Assembly (NCBI RefSeq): GCF_014635325.1 | Contig: NZ_BMCT01000008.1 | Coordinates: forward strand, 248,001-312,000 | Length of the DNA: 64,000 nt | From: Azorhizobium oxalatiphilum | GTDB lineage: Bacteria; Pseudomonadota; Alphaproteobacteria; Rhizobiales; Xanthobacteraceae | Direction: 5' to 3' | Shown here: piece by piece, positions 8,288 through 16,406 of the stretch | How positions within the stretch are numbered: the stretch's first letter is position 1 | Layout of the letters: every line of letters begins with the position of its first letter | The notes under the pieces: generated by a model | What the model was told of the DNA's origin: nothing | The model's input: only the letters and a program-made list of their open reading frames with translations | Database searches by the model: none | Position numbers and translations under genes: made by a program

Positions 8288-9028
8288 TCACCTCACGTTG
8301 GCCTTGTTGTTGTAGAGCTTGAAGTCGACGTGCGTGCCCAGCTGCTGGAGATAGGCGATCAGCGCATCGGCTTCGGTGAGCACTTCGGGATTGCCGTCGA
8401 AGTCGCGGGCCAGCGCCTTGGGATAGCGGGCCTGCAGGGCTTCGGCATCCGCCTCCGGGGTGGCCTGGAGCTTCAGGTCGTCCTGTGCCGAGGTGATCAT
8501 CTCCTCGGTGTAGGGCACGCCTTCGGCACGGAGCACGCGCATCTCGTCGGCGATGTGCTTGGCGGCGAGCGGGGTCTTCGCCAGCCAGGGGTAGCCCGGC
8601 ATGATGGAGGCAGGCACCAGCGAACGCGGATTGTTCAGGTGCTCAAGCTGCCACATGTCGGAATACTTGCCGCCGACCCGGGCGAGATCCGGGCCGGTAC
8701 GCTTGGAGCCCCACTGGAAGGGGTGGTCGTACATGCTCTCGGCGGCCAGCGAATAGTGGCCGTAGCGCTCCACCTCGTCGCGCAGCGGGCGGATCATCTG
8801 GCTGTGGCAGGCGTAGCAGCCCTCACGCACATAGATGTTGCGCCCGGCCAGCTCCAGCGGGGTGTAGGGACGGATCCCGTCCACCTTCTCGATGGTGCTC
8901 TTCAGGTAGAACAGGGGCACGATTTCCACCAGACCGCCGATGGAGATGACGAGCAGGATGCCAAGCATGAGGATCGTCGAGTGCTTCTCGAAGATGGCGT
9001 GCTTGGACCAGATGGATGAAACGGACAT
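8288..9028 (-). CDS. ccoO: cbb3 cytochrome oxidase monoheme subunit CcoO/FixO
   Basis: A 246-residue membrane-anchored c-type cytochrome. The N-terminal helix ([20 protein letters not shown]) is followed by the heme-binding motif CYACH and the strongly conserved [18 protein letters not shown] region. Methionine in IMPGYPWL is a likely axial ligand. It accepts electrons from CcoP and delivers them to the CcoN heme b. A GGAGG ribosome site precedes the ATG, 11 nt after ccoN. Confidence 0.97.
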   Translation of the reverse strand: MSVSSIWSKHAIFEKHSTILMLGILLVISIGGLVEIVPLFYLKSTIEKVDGIRPYTPLELAGRNIYVREGCYACHSQMIRPLRDEVERYGHYSLAAESMYDHPFQWGSKRTGPDLARVGGKYSDMWQLEHLNNPRSLVPASIMPGYPWLAKTPLAAKHIADEMRVLRAEGVPYTEEMITSAQDDLKLQATPEADAEALQARYPKALARDFDGNPEVLTEADALIAYLQQLGTHVDFKLYNNKANVR

Positions 9029-9039
9029 TCAGTCCTCCC

Positions 9040-10695
9040 TCATTCGGCGGGCGCGAGGGCGGCGGCGCTGGTCTGCGACACCGTTTCGGCACGTGTGATG
9101 GTCATGAAGATGTTCCAGGCCATGATGAGCGCGCCGGCGAGGAACAGGCCGCCGCCCAGGGCGCGGATGACATAGAGCGGATGCACCGCTTCCACGCTCT
9201 CGATGAACGAGTACTCAAGGAAGCCGAGAGCGGTGTAGGCGCGCCACATCAGGCCCTGCATGATGCCCGCCACCCACATGGCGGAGATGTAGAGCACGAT
9301 GCCGAGCGTGGAGATCCAGAAGTGCCATTCGATGGCCTTCTTGGAGTACATCTCGCGCTTCTCCCAGAGCCAGGGGATGAGGCAGTAGATGGCGCCGAAG
9401 GAGATGTAGGCGACCCAGCCCAGCGCGCCGGAATGCACGTGGCCGATGCCCCATTCGGTGTAGTGGCTGAGCGAGTTCACGCTCTTCACCGACATCATCG
9501 GGCCTTCGAAGGTGGCCATGCCGTAGAAGGCCACGGCGACCACCATCATGCGGATCACCGGATCGGTGCGCAGCTTGTCCCACGCGCCCGACAGGGTCAT
9601 CAGGCCGTTGATCATGCCGCCCCACGAGGGCATCCACAGGATGATCGAGAAGGTCATGCCCAGCGTCTGCGCCCAGTCCGGCAGCGCCGTGTAGTGCAGG
9701 TGATGCGGGCCGGCCCAGATGTAGAGGAAGATGATCGCCCAGAAGTGGACGATGGACAGCCGGTAGGAATAGACCGGCCGCTCAGCCCGCTTGGGGATGA
9801 AGTAGTACATCAGGGCGAGGAAGCCGGCGGTCAGGAAGAAGCCCACCGCGTTGTGGCCGTACCACCACTGCACCATGGCATCCTGCACGCCCGACCAGAC
9901 GATGTAGGACTTGGGCGAGAAGATGGAGACCGGGATCGTGGCGTTGTTGCCCAGATGCAGCACGGCGATGGTCAGGATGAAGGCGAGATAGAACCAGTTG
10001 GCCACATAGATGTGGGGTTCCTTGCGCTTCAGCACCGTGACCAGGAAGACCAGCAGGTACATCACCCAGACCACGGTGAGCCACAGGTCGGCATACCATT
10101 CCGGCTCGGCGTATTCCTTGCCCTGGGTGATGCCGAGCAGGTAGCCCGTGCCCGCGATGAGGATGAAGAAATTGTAGCCGAGGACCACGAACCAGGGCGA
10201 CAGATAGCCGGCGAGGCGAGCCTGGCTGGTGCGCTGGACCACGTAGAAGGAGGTGCCGATGAGCACGTTGCCGCCGAAGGCGAAAATCACCGCCGACGTA
10301 TGCAGCGGGCGCAGGCGGCCGAACGAGATCCAGGGCAGGTCGAAATTGAGCGCCGGATAGGCCATCTGCAGCGCGATGATGACGCCGATCAGGAAGCCCG
10401 CGATGCCCCAGAACATGGCGAGCAGCGTCGCCACCTTGACCGGAGCCATGTTGTAGTTGGGCTTGCCGTCGATGGTCTGCGGCGGCAGCTGCGCCGGGCG
10501 GTCCATATAGCGGTTGCCGATGACGAACACGGTGGCGATGCTCGCCGCCGCGAACAGGTAGGCGTGGAACGCATATTCCGGCGTATAGGCCTTGGCGGCG
10601 ATACACACGGACAGAAAAGCGAGCGCAGCGAACACAAGGATCAAACCGAGTTCGCCCCCGGTCATGCGCTTGGTGGATGTCTGGACTATGGACAT
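9040..10695 (-). CDS. ccoN: cbb3 cytochrome oxidase catalytic subunit CcoN/FixN
   Basis: A 551-residue heme-copper oxidase subunit I of C type, the proton-pumping oxygen-reducing centre used at low oxygen. Twelve or so helices are visible with the conserved histidines: the [10 protein letters not shown] region, the CuB segment [28 protein letters not shown], and [20 protein letters not shown], which holds the heme ligands. The ATG at 10695 has GAGGGG 6 nt upstream; an in-frame TTG two codons earlier is less likely. First gene of the cluster, 78 bp downstream of an FNR/FixK box. Confidence 0.97.
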   Translation of the reverse strand: MSIVQTSTKRMTGGELGLILVFAALAFLSVCIAAKAYTPEYAFHAYLFAAASIATVFVIGNRYMDRPAQLPPQTIDGKPNYNMAPVKVATLLAMFWGIAGFLIGVIIALQMAYPALNFDLPWISFGRLRPLHTSAVIFAFGGNVLIGTSFYVVQRTSQARLAGYLSPWFVVLGYNFFILIAGTGYLLGITQGKEYAEPEWYADLWLTVVWVMYLLVFLVTVLKRKEPHIYVANWFYLAFILTIAVLHLGNNATIPVSIFSPKSYIVWSGVQDAMVQWWYGHNAVGFFLTAGFLALMYYFIPKRAERPVYSYRLSIVHFWAIIFLYIWAGPHHLHYTALPDWAQTLGMTFSIILWMPSWGGMINGLMTLSGAWDKLRTDPVIRMMVVAVAFYGMATFEGPMMSVKSVNSLSHYTEWGIGHVHSGALGWVAYISFGAIYCLIPWLWEKREMYSKKAIEWHFWISTLGIVLYISAMWVAGIMQGLMWRAYTALGFLEYSFIESVEAVHPLYVIRALGGGLFLAGALIMAWNIFMTITRAETVSQTSAAALAPAE

Positions 10696-10772
10696 TGGCA
10701 ACCCCTCACGGCGGGGCGGACAGGCCGCTCCCGAGCCTCGCGGGCACCTTGCGTCAGGACGGTCGTTTCACC

Positions 10773-10786
10773 TTGATACAAGTCAA
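10773..10786 (-). promoter_or_regulatory. FNR/FixK box upstream of ccoN
   Basis: TTGATACAAGTCAA matches the dyad TTGAY-N4-RTCAA bound by CRP/FNR-family regulators such as FixK, the usual low-oxygen activators of ccoNOQP. If it sits at -41.5, transcription would start near 10738, leaving a leader of about 40 nt before the ccoN ATG. Confidence 0.82.
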
Positions 10787-10870
10787 AGGTAGGCGATGGG
10801 TGCTGCGGTGCGGTTGTCGCAGGGGGCGCGCGGGAGGGGTTTTGCGCGGCAGGCATGCGCCGGCCGCGGA

Positions 10871-12007
10871 TCAGTCCAGCGTCTGACGGAAACGGGCCAC
10901 CGCAATGGCCATGGCGGCCAGCATCAGGCCGATGAGAACGAGAAAGTCCGTTTGCAGGTCGGCGAAGCTGGCGCCCTTCAGCAGGATACCGCGCACCATG
11001 CGCAGGTAGTGGGTGAGGGGGAAGGTCTCCGACAGCCACTGCGCCCACACCGGCATGCCGGCAAACGGGAACATGAAGCCCGACAGCAGGATGTTGGGCA
11101 GGAAATACATGAAGGTCATCTGCACCGCCTGCAGCTGGTTCTGCGCCAGCGTGGAGAAGGTGTAGCCGGTGGCAAGGTTGGCGGTGATGAACAGCAGGGT
11201 CGCCAGCGAGAGCAGCGCGAGGCTGCCCTCCAGCGGCACGTCGAACAGCAGCATGCCGGCACCGAGGATCAGCACCCCCTGGAAGATGCCCACCGCCACA
11301 TAGGGGATGATCTTGCCGAGCATGATCTCCACCGGGTGGATGGGCATGGAGAGCAGGCTCTCCATGGTGCCGCGCTCGATCTCCCGCGTCACCGAGAGGG
11401 CGGTGAAGATGAGCATGGTCATGGTGAGGATGGTGCCGAGCAGGCCGGGCACGATGTTGAGCTGCGATGTGCCGGCGGGATTGTAGCGCCGGTGCTGCAC
11501 GATCTCGAACGGCTGGCTGCCGGCTTCATCCACGAAGCGTTCGCGTTTCAGCGCAGTGGTGACGATGCCGGAGAGGGAGGAGAGCGCATTGCCCGCCGCC
11601 ACCGGGTCGGTGGCATCCGCCGCCACCAGCAGTTGCGGCGTCTCGCCGCGCCTGAGCGAGCGTTCGAAGCCGGCGGGGATCTCGACGAGGAACAGCACCT
11701 TGCCGCTGCGCACGAGATATTCCGCCTCGGCCTCGCTTTGCGGCTCGTGGTCGATGGTGAAGAACGCGGTGTTCTTCAGCGCCGCGAGGATGGCACGGCT
11801 TGCGCCTGTGTTCTCGTGCACGAAGACGGCGGTGGGCAGATGGCGCGGCGTGGTGTTGATGGCATAGCCGAACAGCACCAGTTGCAGCAGCGGGATCATG
11901 ATCATGGTGGCGAACGTCACCCGGTCGCGGCGGAGCTGGATGAACTCCTTGCGCACCATGGCGGTGACCCGCCGCACAAAGCCGGAGACCTCTGTGGCGG
12001 CGCTCAT
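10871..12007 (-). CDS. ABC-2 type transporter permease (YbhS/YbhR-like)
   Basis: A 378-residue ABC-2 membrane protein: one N-terminal helix, a periplasmic domain of about 150 residues, then five C-terminal helices with the family signature EIERGTMESLLSMPIHPVEIMLGK. It would form the channel of an export pump with the adjacent ATPase and membrane-fusion lipoprotein. Its ATG overlaps the ATPase stop (ATGA). E. coli ybhFSR has two permease genes; only one is present here, so it probably homodimerises. Substrate unknown; drugs or hydrophobic toxins are typical for the family. Confidence 0.9.
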   Translation of the reverse strand: MSAATEVSGFVRRVTAMVRKEFIQLRRDRVTFATMIMIPLLQLVLFGYAINTTPRHLPTAVFVHENTGASRAILAALKNTAFFTIDHEPQSEAEAEYLVRSGKVLFLVEIPAGFERSLRRGETPQLLVAADATDPVAAGNALSSLSGIVTTALKRERFVDEAGSQPFEIVQHRRYNPAGTSQLNIVPGLLGTILTMTMLIFTALSVTREIERGTMESLLSMPIHPVEIMLGKIIPYVAVGIFQGVLILGAGMLLFDVPLEGSLALLSLATLLFITANLATGYTFSTLAQNQLQAVQMTFMYFLPNILLSGFMFPFAGMPVWAQWLSETFPLTHYLRMVRGILLKGASFADLQTDFLVLIGLMLAAMAIAVARFRQTLD

Positions 12008-12963
12008 GACATGTTGTCCTTCGAGCGCTGCATCAGGTCGATGAACACGTCTTCCAGCGTGGCCGTTTCCTGTCGCCAGACGACGCCCGCCTCGGTCCGG
12101 TGGGGCGAGATGGCTGCCTCCAGCGCGGCCGCGTCATGGCCGGAGACATGCAGGCTGACGCCGAAGGGCGCGACCATCGCCACGGCCGGGTCGTCCGCCA
12201 GCGCCTTGCCGATGGCGGCCAGCGTTGCGCCGGGGGTGTGCGCCTCGCGGGTCGCCTCCACCACATAGGTCACGAGGCCGGAGCCGGCGATCACCTCCGC
12301 CACCGTGCCCTGCGCCAGCAGGTGGCCATAGGCGATGTACGCGATCTCGTGGCAGCGCTCGGCCTCGTCCATGTAATGGGTGGAGACCAGCACGGTGAGG
12401 CCGTCTGCGGCCAGATCGTGGATCTGCGCCCAGAATTCGCGCCGGGCCTGCGGGTCGACGCCCGCCGTGGGCTCATCCAGCAGAAGCAGTTGCGGCGAGG
12501 GCAGGATGCAGGCGCCCAGCGCCAGCCGCTGCTTCCAGCCGCCGGACAGATCGCCCGCCAGCTGCTTGCCGCGTCCTTCCAGGCCGAGCCGTTTGATGGC
12601 CTCCTGCGCCGCATCCTCAGGGTGCGGCACGCTGTAGAGCCGGGCCACGAACTCCAGGTTCTCGCGCACGGAAAGGTCCGTGTAGAGCGAGAATTTCTGC
12701 GTCATGTAGCCCACATGCTGCCGGATCTCGCGCGCCTTGGTCAGGATGTCGAGGCCGAGGCAGGTGCCGCGCCCGGCATCGGGCGTCAGTAGGCCGCAGA
12801 GCATGCGGATGGTGGTGGTCTTGCCCGAGCCGTTGGGGCCGAGGAAGCCGTAGATCTGGCCCTTGCGCACCCGCATGGTGAGGTTGTCCACCACCACGTG
12901 GTCGCCGAACTTCTTGCTGAGGCCCTCCACCTCGATGGCGACCTCCGGGCCGGGCATGCTCAT
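12004..12963 (-). CDS. ABC transporter ATP-binding protein (YbhF-like)
   Basis: A 319-residue single-domain ATPase: Walker A GPNGSGKTT (residues 42-50), signature LSGGWKQRLALG, Walker B LLLLDEPTAGVD and a C-terminal extension typical of the CcmA/DrrA type. The reading frame runs open far upstream, but the true start is the ATG at 12963, which overlaps the stop of the membrane-fusion gene (ATGA). E. coli YbhF is a fusion of two ATPase domains; this one has a single domain. It powers the exporter encoded with its two neighbours. Confidence 0.92.
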   Translation of the reverse strand: MSMPGPEVAIEVEGLSKKFGDHVVVDNLTMRVRKGQIYGFLGPNGSGKTTTIRMLCGLLTPDAGRGTCLGLDILTKAREIRQHVGYMTQKFSLYTDLSVRENLEFVARLYSVPHPEDAAQEAIKRLGLEGRGKQLAGDLSGGWKQRLALGACILPSPQLLLLDEPTAGVDPQARREFWAQIHDLAADGLTVLVSTHYMDEAERCHEIAYIAYGHLLAQGTVAEVIAGSGLVTYVVEATREAHTPGATLAAIGKALADDPAVAMVAPFGVSLHVSGHDAAALEAAISPHRTEAGVVWRQETATLEDVFIDLMQRSKDNMS

Positions 12964-13943
12964 GGCCGCGCGTCCGGCGGCGCGGCGCCCAGCGAGACCG
13001 TGACCGGCTGGCCGGGGCGGGCGAGTGCGGGATCGCGCGGGCGGGCTTCCACCAGATAGACGAGCTTCGCCCGCTCCTCGCGGCTGTAGATCACTGGCGG
13101 CGTATATTCCGCGCTGTCGGAGATGAAGGAGATGTCGGCCGTGATGGGCTGGCAGCCGTCGCAGGCGACGGTGACGCTCTGGCCGGGTTTCATCTGCGGC
13201 AGCTGCGCTTCGGGTACGAAGAAACGCACCTTCACGAGGCCCGGCGGCAGCACGGAGACGACGGGGCGCCCCTCCGGCACCAGCTCGCCCACGCGGTAAT
13301 AGAGCGTCTGCACCTGACCATCCTGCGGGGTGAGGAGGGTGCGGCGGGCAAGGCGGATGGCGGCCGCGTCCGCATTGGCGGTCGCGCTGCGCACGCTGGC
13401 CTGCGCGGCGGCGATGTCCTCCTCGCGCGAGGCGATGCGGCCGGCGTCGATCTGGCGGCGCACCTCGTCGAGGCTGGCCTGGTTCTGGTCGTAGGTATGC
13501 TGGGCGCTGTCGAGATTGGCCTGCGAGGACGCGCCGCGCGGGGCGAGCGCCTTCTGGCGGTCCAGCTCGATGCGCGACAGGTCGAGGGCGGCGGCGGCGC
13601 GACGCTCGCCGGCCTGAAGCACGGCGATGTCCTCCGGCCGCTGCACGGCGGCCTTGGCCTTGTCGAGCCGTGCCTGTGCCTCGGCGAGGGACGCCTGCGC
13701 GGCGGCGAGGTCCGCTTTCTGGACGTCGTCCTCCAGCAGCGCCAGCACGCTGCCGGCGGGCACGCGGGTGCCCTCCTTCACGTCGAGCCGCGTCACCCGC
13801 CCGGCCTCCTGCGGGCCGATATAGAGGAGATCGCCCTCCACATAGCCGGAGAAGGTACGAGGCGTGCTTTCGCCGCAGCCGGCGAGCGCCAGTGCGGCGG
13901 CGAGCGACAAGGCGAGGGGGAGGACGCGGAGACGGATACGCAT
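12960..13943 (-). CDS. HlyD-family membrane fusion lipoprotein (YbhG-like)
   Basis: A 327-residue periplasmic adaptor. A signal peptide ends in the lipobox LAGC (Cys23). A short biotinyl-lipoyl-like half motif follows (IGPQEAGRVTRLDVKEGTRV), then a long alpha-helical hairpin rich in Ala, Gln, Asp and Arg (about residues 75-185), then the second lipoyl half and a beta-barrel domain. It would bridge the inner-membrane ABC exporter to an outer-membrane channel. The ATG at 13943 overlaps the tetR stop; a GGGAG ribosome site lies 9-10 nt upstream. Confidence 0.9.
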   Translation of the reverse strand: MRIRLRVLPLALSLAAALALAGCGESTPRTFSGYVEGDLLYIGPQEAGRVTRLDVKEGTRVPAGSVLALLEDDVQKADLAAAQASLAEAQARLDKAKAAVQRPEDIAVLQAGERRAAAALDLSRIELDRQKALAPRGASSQANLDSAQHTYDQNQASLDEVRRQIDAGRIASREEDIAAAQASVRSATANADAAAIRLARRTLLTPQDGQVQTLYYRVGELVPEGRPVVSVLPPGLVKVRFFVPEAQLPQMKPGQSVTVACDGCQPITADISFISDSAEYTPPVIYSREERAKLVYLVEARPRDPALARPGQPVTVSLGAAPPDARP

Positions 13944-14581
13944 CACGCCTGTTCTCCCGCCCTGAGGCCGCCCAGCAGCAGGGTGATGTAGTCTTCGGCG
14001 AACTGGTGTTCGTCGAGCGGCGCGATCTCATGAAAGGTCATGTTCCAGACCACGATGGTCAGGAAAGGGGCGAACAGCATCTGCGGATGGCGCAGGAGCG
14101 CCGCGCTCTCCGGCGTATCGCGGATCTCGCCGCGTGCGATGCCGCGTTTCACGATGGCGGTGATGGCCGCGAGGCCGGGCGTGACCACTTCTCGATAATG
14201 GAAGGCCACCAGCTCCGGGAAGCGGTAGCCGTCGGCGATCATCAGCTGCATCACCTGCCGCACGTCCGGCGTCTGGATGCGGGCGAGCAGCATGCCGGCG
14301 AGCGCGCGGATGAGGTTTTCTGTTGTGTCCTCGAAGATGGAGATCACATCGTCCGCCATGACCGGGATGGGGGCGAGGTTCTCCTTGATGAGCCCTTCGA
14401 ACAGCGCCTGCTTGTCGGCGAAATAGAGATAGAGCGTGCCCTTGGCGATGCCCGCCTCGCGCGCCACATCGTCCAGTCGCGCGCTGGCGAAGCCGTTGGC
14501 GGCGAACACGGTGAGGGCGGCGGCCAGAATGTCGGCGCGGCGCGCCGCCTTGTCGAGCGCGCGTCGGGTCAGGTTCTGCAT
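13943..14581 (-). CDS. TetR-family repressor of the ABC export operon
   Basis: A 212-residue regulator with an N-terminal helix-turn-helix (RADILAAALTVFAANGFASARLDDVAREAGIAKGTLYLYFADK shortened here to its ends, residues about 15-58) and a ligand-binding C-terminal domain. It is the first gene of a four-gene operon with the fusion protein, ATPase and permease, matching the cecR-ybhGFSR arrangement of E. coli. A perfect palindrome 12 bp before its ATG is the probable autoregulatory operator, so it likely represses its own operon until an inducer binds. Confidence 0.92.
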   Translation of the reverse strand: MQNLTRRALDKAARRADILAAALTVFAANGFASARLDDVAREAGIAKGTLYLYFADKQALFEGLIKENLAPIPVMADDVISIFEDTTENLIRALAGMLLARIQTPDVRQVMQLMIADGYRFPELVAFHYREVVTPGLAAITAIVKRGIARGEIRDTPESAALLRHPQMLFAPFLTIVVWNMTFHEIAPLDEHQFAEDYITLLLGGLRAGEQA

Positions 14582-14592
14582 GCCACATCGTA

Positions 14593-14610
14593 TGACTGAC
14601 GGGTCAGTCA
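14593..14610. promoter_or_regulatory. TetR operator, perfect palindrome
   Basis: TGACTGAC-GG-GTCAGTCA: two perfect 8-bp arms with a 2-bp spacer, 12 bp upstream of the tetR ATG. Position and symmetry fit an autoregulatory TetR site controlling the ABC export operon. Confidence 0.8.
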
Positions 14611-14677
14611 GTCAATTGATCGAACGCAATGGGGCCTGAAATCGCCACCCTCGGGGCGATTTGCCGCCGGCCGGCCT

Positions 14678-14914
14678 CTACGATCTCTGCGCGCGGATGA
14701 CGGCGCTCACCGCCAGCAGGATGGCGGCGGTGGTGATGCCGGCGCAGACAATGCCGGCCGGCGTGCAGCGGGCGCTCGCGCCGATGCGGAAGATGCCGAT
14801 GCGGAACTCCCACGCCGCCTTCACTTCCTCCGGATGGGTGATCGGCAACAGCTCCTGCCCGCGCGAGGTGTCCGGGGACACGCCGGCAGACAGCTTGATG
14901 GGCAGGTCTCGCAT
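14678..14914 (-). CDS. Small single-helix membrane protein, function unknown
   Basis: A 78-residue protein starting MRDLPIKLSAGVSPD. The soluble N-terminal half is followed by one strongly hydrophobic segment (AGIVCAGITTAAILLAVSAVI) and a basic end, so it is probably anchored in the inner membrane. The ATG at 14914 has a GAGGGAGAG ribosome site; the frame remains open further upstream without a better start. It lies between the TetR operator and the pirin gene and is not obviously in an operon with either. I do not recognise a family. Confidence 0.6.
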   Translation of the reverse strand: MRDLPIKLSAGVSPDTSRGQELLPITHPEEVKAAWEFRIGIFRIGASARCTPAGIVCAGITTAAILLAVSAVIRAQRS

Positions 14915-14985
14915 GGGTCTCTCCCTCTTGCACATGGCGGCCCCGGACATGCTCTATCAATGAGCTGGAGTGTTTCAGGGATCAG

Positions 14986-15903
14986 CTATTCCGGCAGCGG
15001 GATGAACTCGCTCTCATCAGGCACCTTGCCGAAGCGGCCGGTCTTCCAGTCCTGCTTGGCATCCTCGATCCGCTCCTTGCGGGAGGAGACGAAGTTCCAC
15101 CAGATGTAGCGCGGCCCCTCCAGCGCGGTGCCGCCCAGCAGCATCAGGCGCGTATAGGTCAGAGCGCGGATGGTGATGCGGTCGCCGGGGCGGAAGATCA
15201 GCAGGCGCGGCCCCTCGAACGTTTCGCCCGCGATCTCCACCTGCCCGTCGGCCACATAGACCGCGCGCTCCTCCGTGTCGGCATCGAAGGGGATCTGCGC
15301 CGCCGCATCCAGCAGCACTTCCGCATAGAGCCAGTCCGATGTCATGGAGACCGGCGAGCGGGCGCCATAGGCCGAACCTGCGATCAGCCGCGTGGTGATG
15401 CCGCAATCCTCGATGATCGGCAGGTCGCCGGCGGCGAAATGCTGGAAGGAGGGGTCGATCTCCTCCTTGTCGCGCGGCAGGGCGATCCAGCTCTGGATGC
15501 CGCCCATGGTCTGCGTGCCCGTGCGTGCCTCCACGGGGGAGCGCTCGGAATGGGTGATACCGCGCCCGGCGGTCATGAGGTTCATGGCGCCGGGAGTGAT
15601 CTCCAGCGCATTGCCCTCGCTGTCGCGATGGAGGATGCGGCCGTCGAACAGATAGGTGACGGTGGCAAGGCCGATATGCGGATGCGGGCGCACGTCGAGC
15701 CCGGTGCCGGGCAGGAACTGCACGGGGCCCATGTGATCGAAGAAGATGAAGGGGCCGACCATCTGCCGCTTGCCGTGCGGCAGCGCGCGGCGCACGCGGA
15801 AGCCGTCGCCGAGATCGCGCACGCGGGGCACGATCACGAGATCGAGCGCGTCGCAGGAGCGGGCATCGCCAAGGACGGGGTCGGAGGAGGGCATCCAGCT
15901 CAT
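14986..15903 (-). CDS. Pirin family protein
   Basis: A 305-residue bicupin of the pirin family. The N-terminal cupin carries the metal-binding HPHIGLATVTYLFDG region and the conserved EITPGAMNLMTAGRGITHSE stretch; the C-terminal pirin domain includes FRPGDRITIRA and ends in GRFGKVP. Some pirins have quercetin dioxygenase activity and others act as redox-sensing cofactors, so the substrate cannot be assigned. The frame is open a further 78 codons upstream, but the ATG at 15903 gives the usual length and has GGAG 6 nt away. No operon partner is evident. Confidence 0.92.
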   Translation of the reverse strand: MSWMPSSDPVLGDARSCDALDLVIVPRVRDLGDGFRVRRALPHGKRQMVGPFIFFDHMGPVQFLPGTGLDVRPHPHIGLATVTYLFDGRILHRDSEGNALEITPGAMNLMTAGRGITHSERSPVEARTGTQTMGGIQSWIALPRDKEEIDPSFQHFAAGDLPIIEDCGITTRLIAGSAYGARSPVSMTSDWLYAEVLLDAAAQIPFDADTEERAVYVADGQVEIAGETFEGPRLLIFRPGDRITIRALTYTRLMLLGGTALEGPRYIWWNFVSSRKERIEDAKQDWKTGRFGKVPDESEFIPLPE

Positions 15904-16406
15904 GGCGGGCTCCACGCTGCAAAGTGGCTGCACTCTAGCCCATGCGGGGCCGGGACGGGAGCGGCCGGTGCGGGGCGGGGCCGGAACCTTGCAAAACCTT
16001 GCGGCAGAAGGGCGGATGCCCCTGCGGATGCCGCTAGGGAGGCCCCACGGACGCCACATTGCAATGGCGCCTTGCGCCCCGGCTGAGCTTTCGGGCTGGC
16101 CAGGGGGCGGCTCCAGCGATGAAGGACGTGGACGCAATGGACAGGCAGCGGACAGCCATGCCGATGCGCTTCGCCCCGTCGCGCACCCGCGCCGCCGCCC
16201 GACCGCGTGTGACTTTCAGCCGGCCCGATGCGGGCCGGATTTCAGGGCGATGGTCCGCCTCCTTCCGGGCGTGCCTGCCCTCCCGGCGTTCCGGCGTGCC
16301 ATCACCGATGGCGCGACAGAGCCCCTCTCCCGCCTGCGGGGAAGGGTTGGGGAAGGGGCACAACGGCCCGTCTCGCATGGGCCCTCTCACCATGACGGCC
16401 CTCTAG
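15904..16406. other. 503-bp gene-free stretch upstream of the M23 gene
   Basis: Separates the divergent pirin and M23 genes. No convincing coding frame: a plus-strand frame here (from 16059) has low-complexity composition and runs through a dispersed-repeat sequence. It contains a short direct repeat, ACCTTGC, twice near 15985-16005, and the element at 16321-16359. Promoters for both neighbours must lie here, but I see none clear enough to place. Confidence 0.5.
16321..16359. repeat. Short C/G-rich dispersed-type repeat
   Basis: A pattern of CCCTCTCCCGCCTGCGGGG followed by a G-rich AAGGGTTGGGGAAGGGG half. Sequences of this form recur in intergenic regions of many alphaproteobacteria (from memory). 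Only one copy is visible here. Confidence 0.4.

Noticed and set aside
12964..14031. N-terminal 356-codon extension of the ABC ATPase frame
   Set aside because: Arg/Pro/Ala-rich and out of frame with the membrane-fusion and TetR genes there; the ATG at 12963 overlapping the previous stop is the real start.
16059..16406. Plus-strand 115-codon frame before the M23 gene
   Set aside because: Runs through a dispersed-type repeat, no ribosome site and low complexity.
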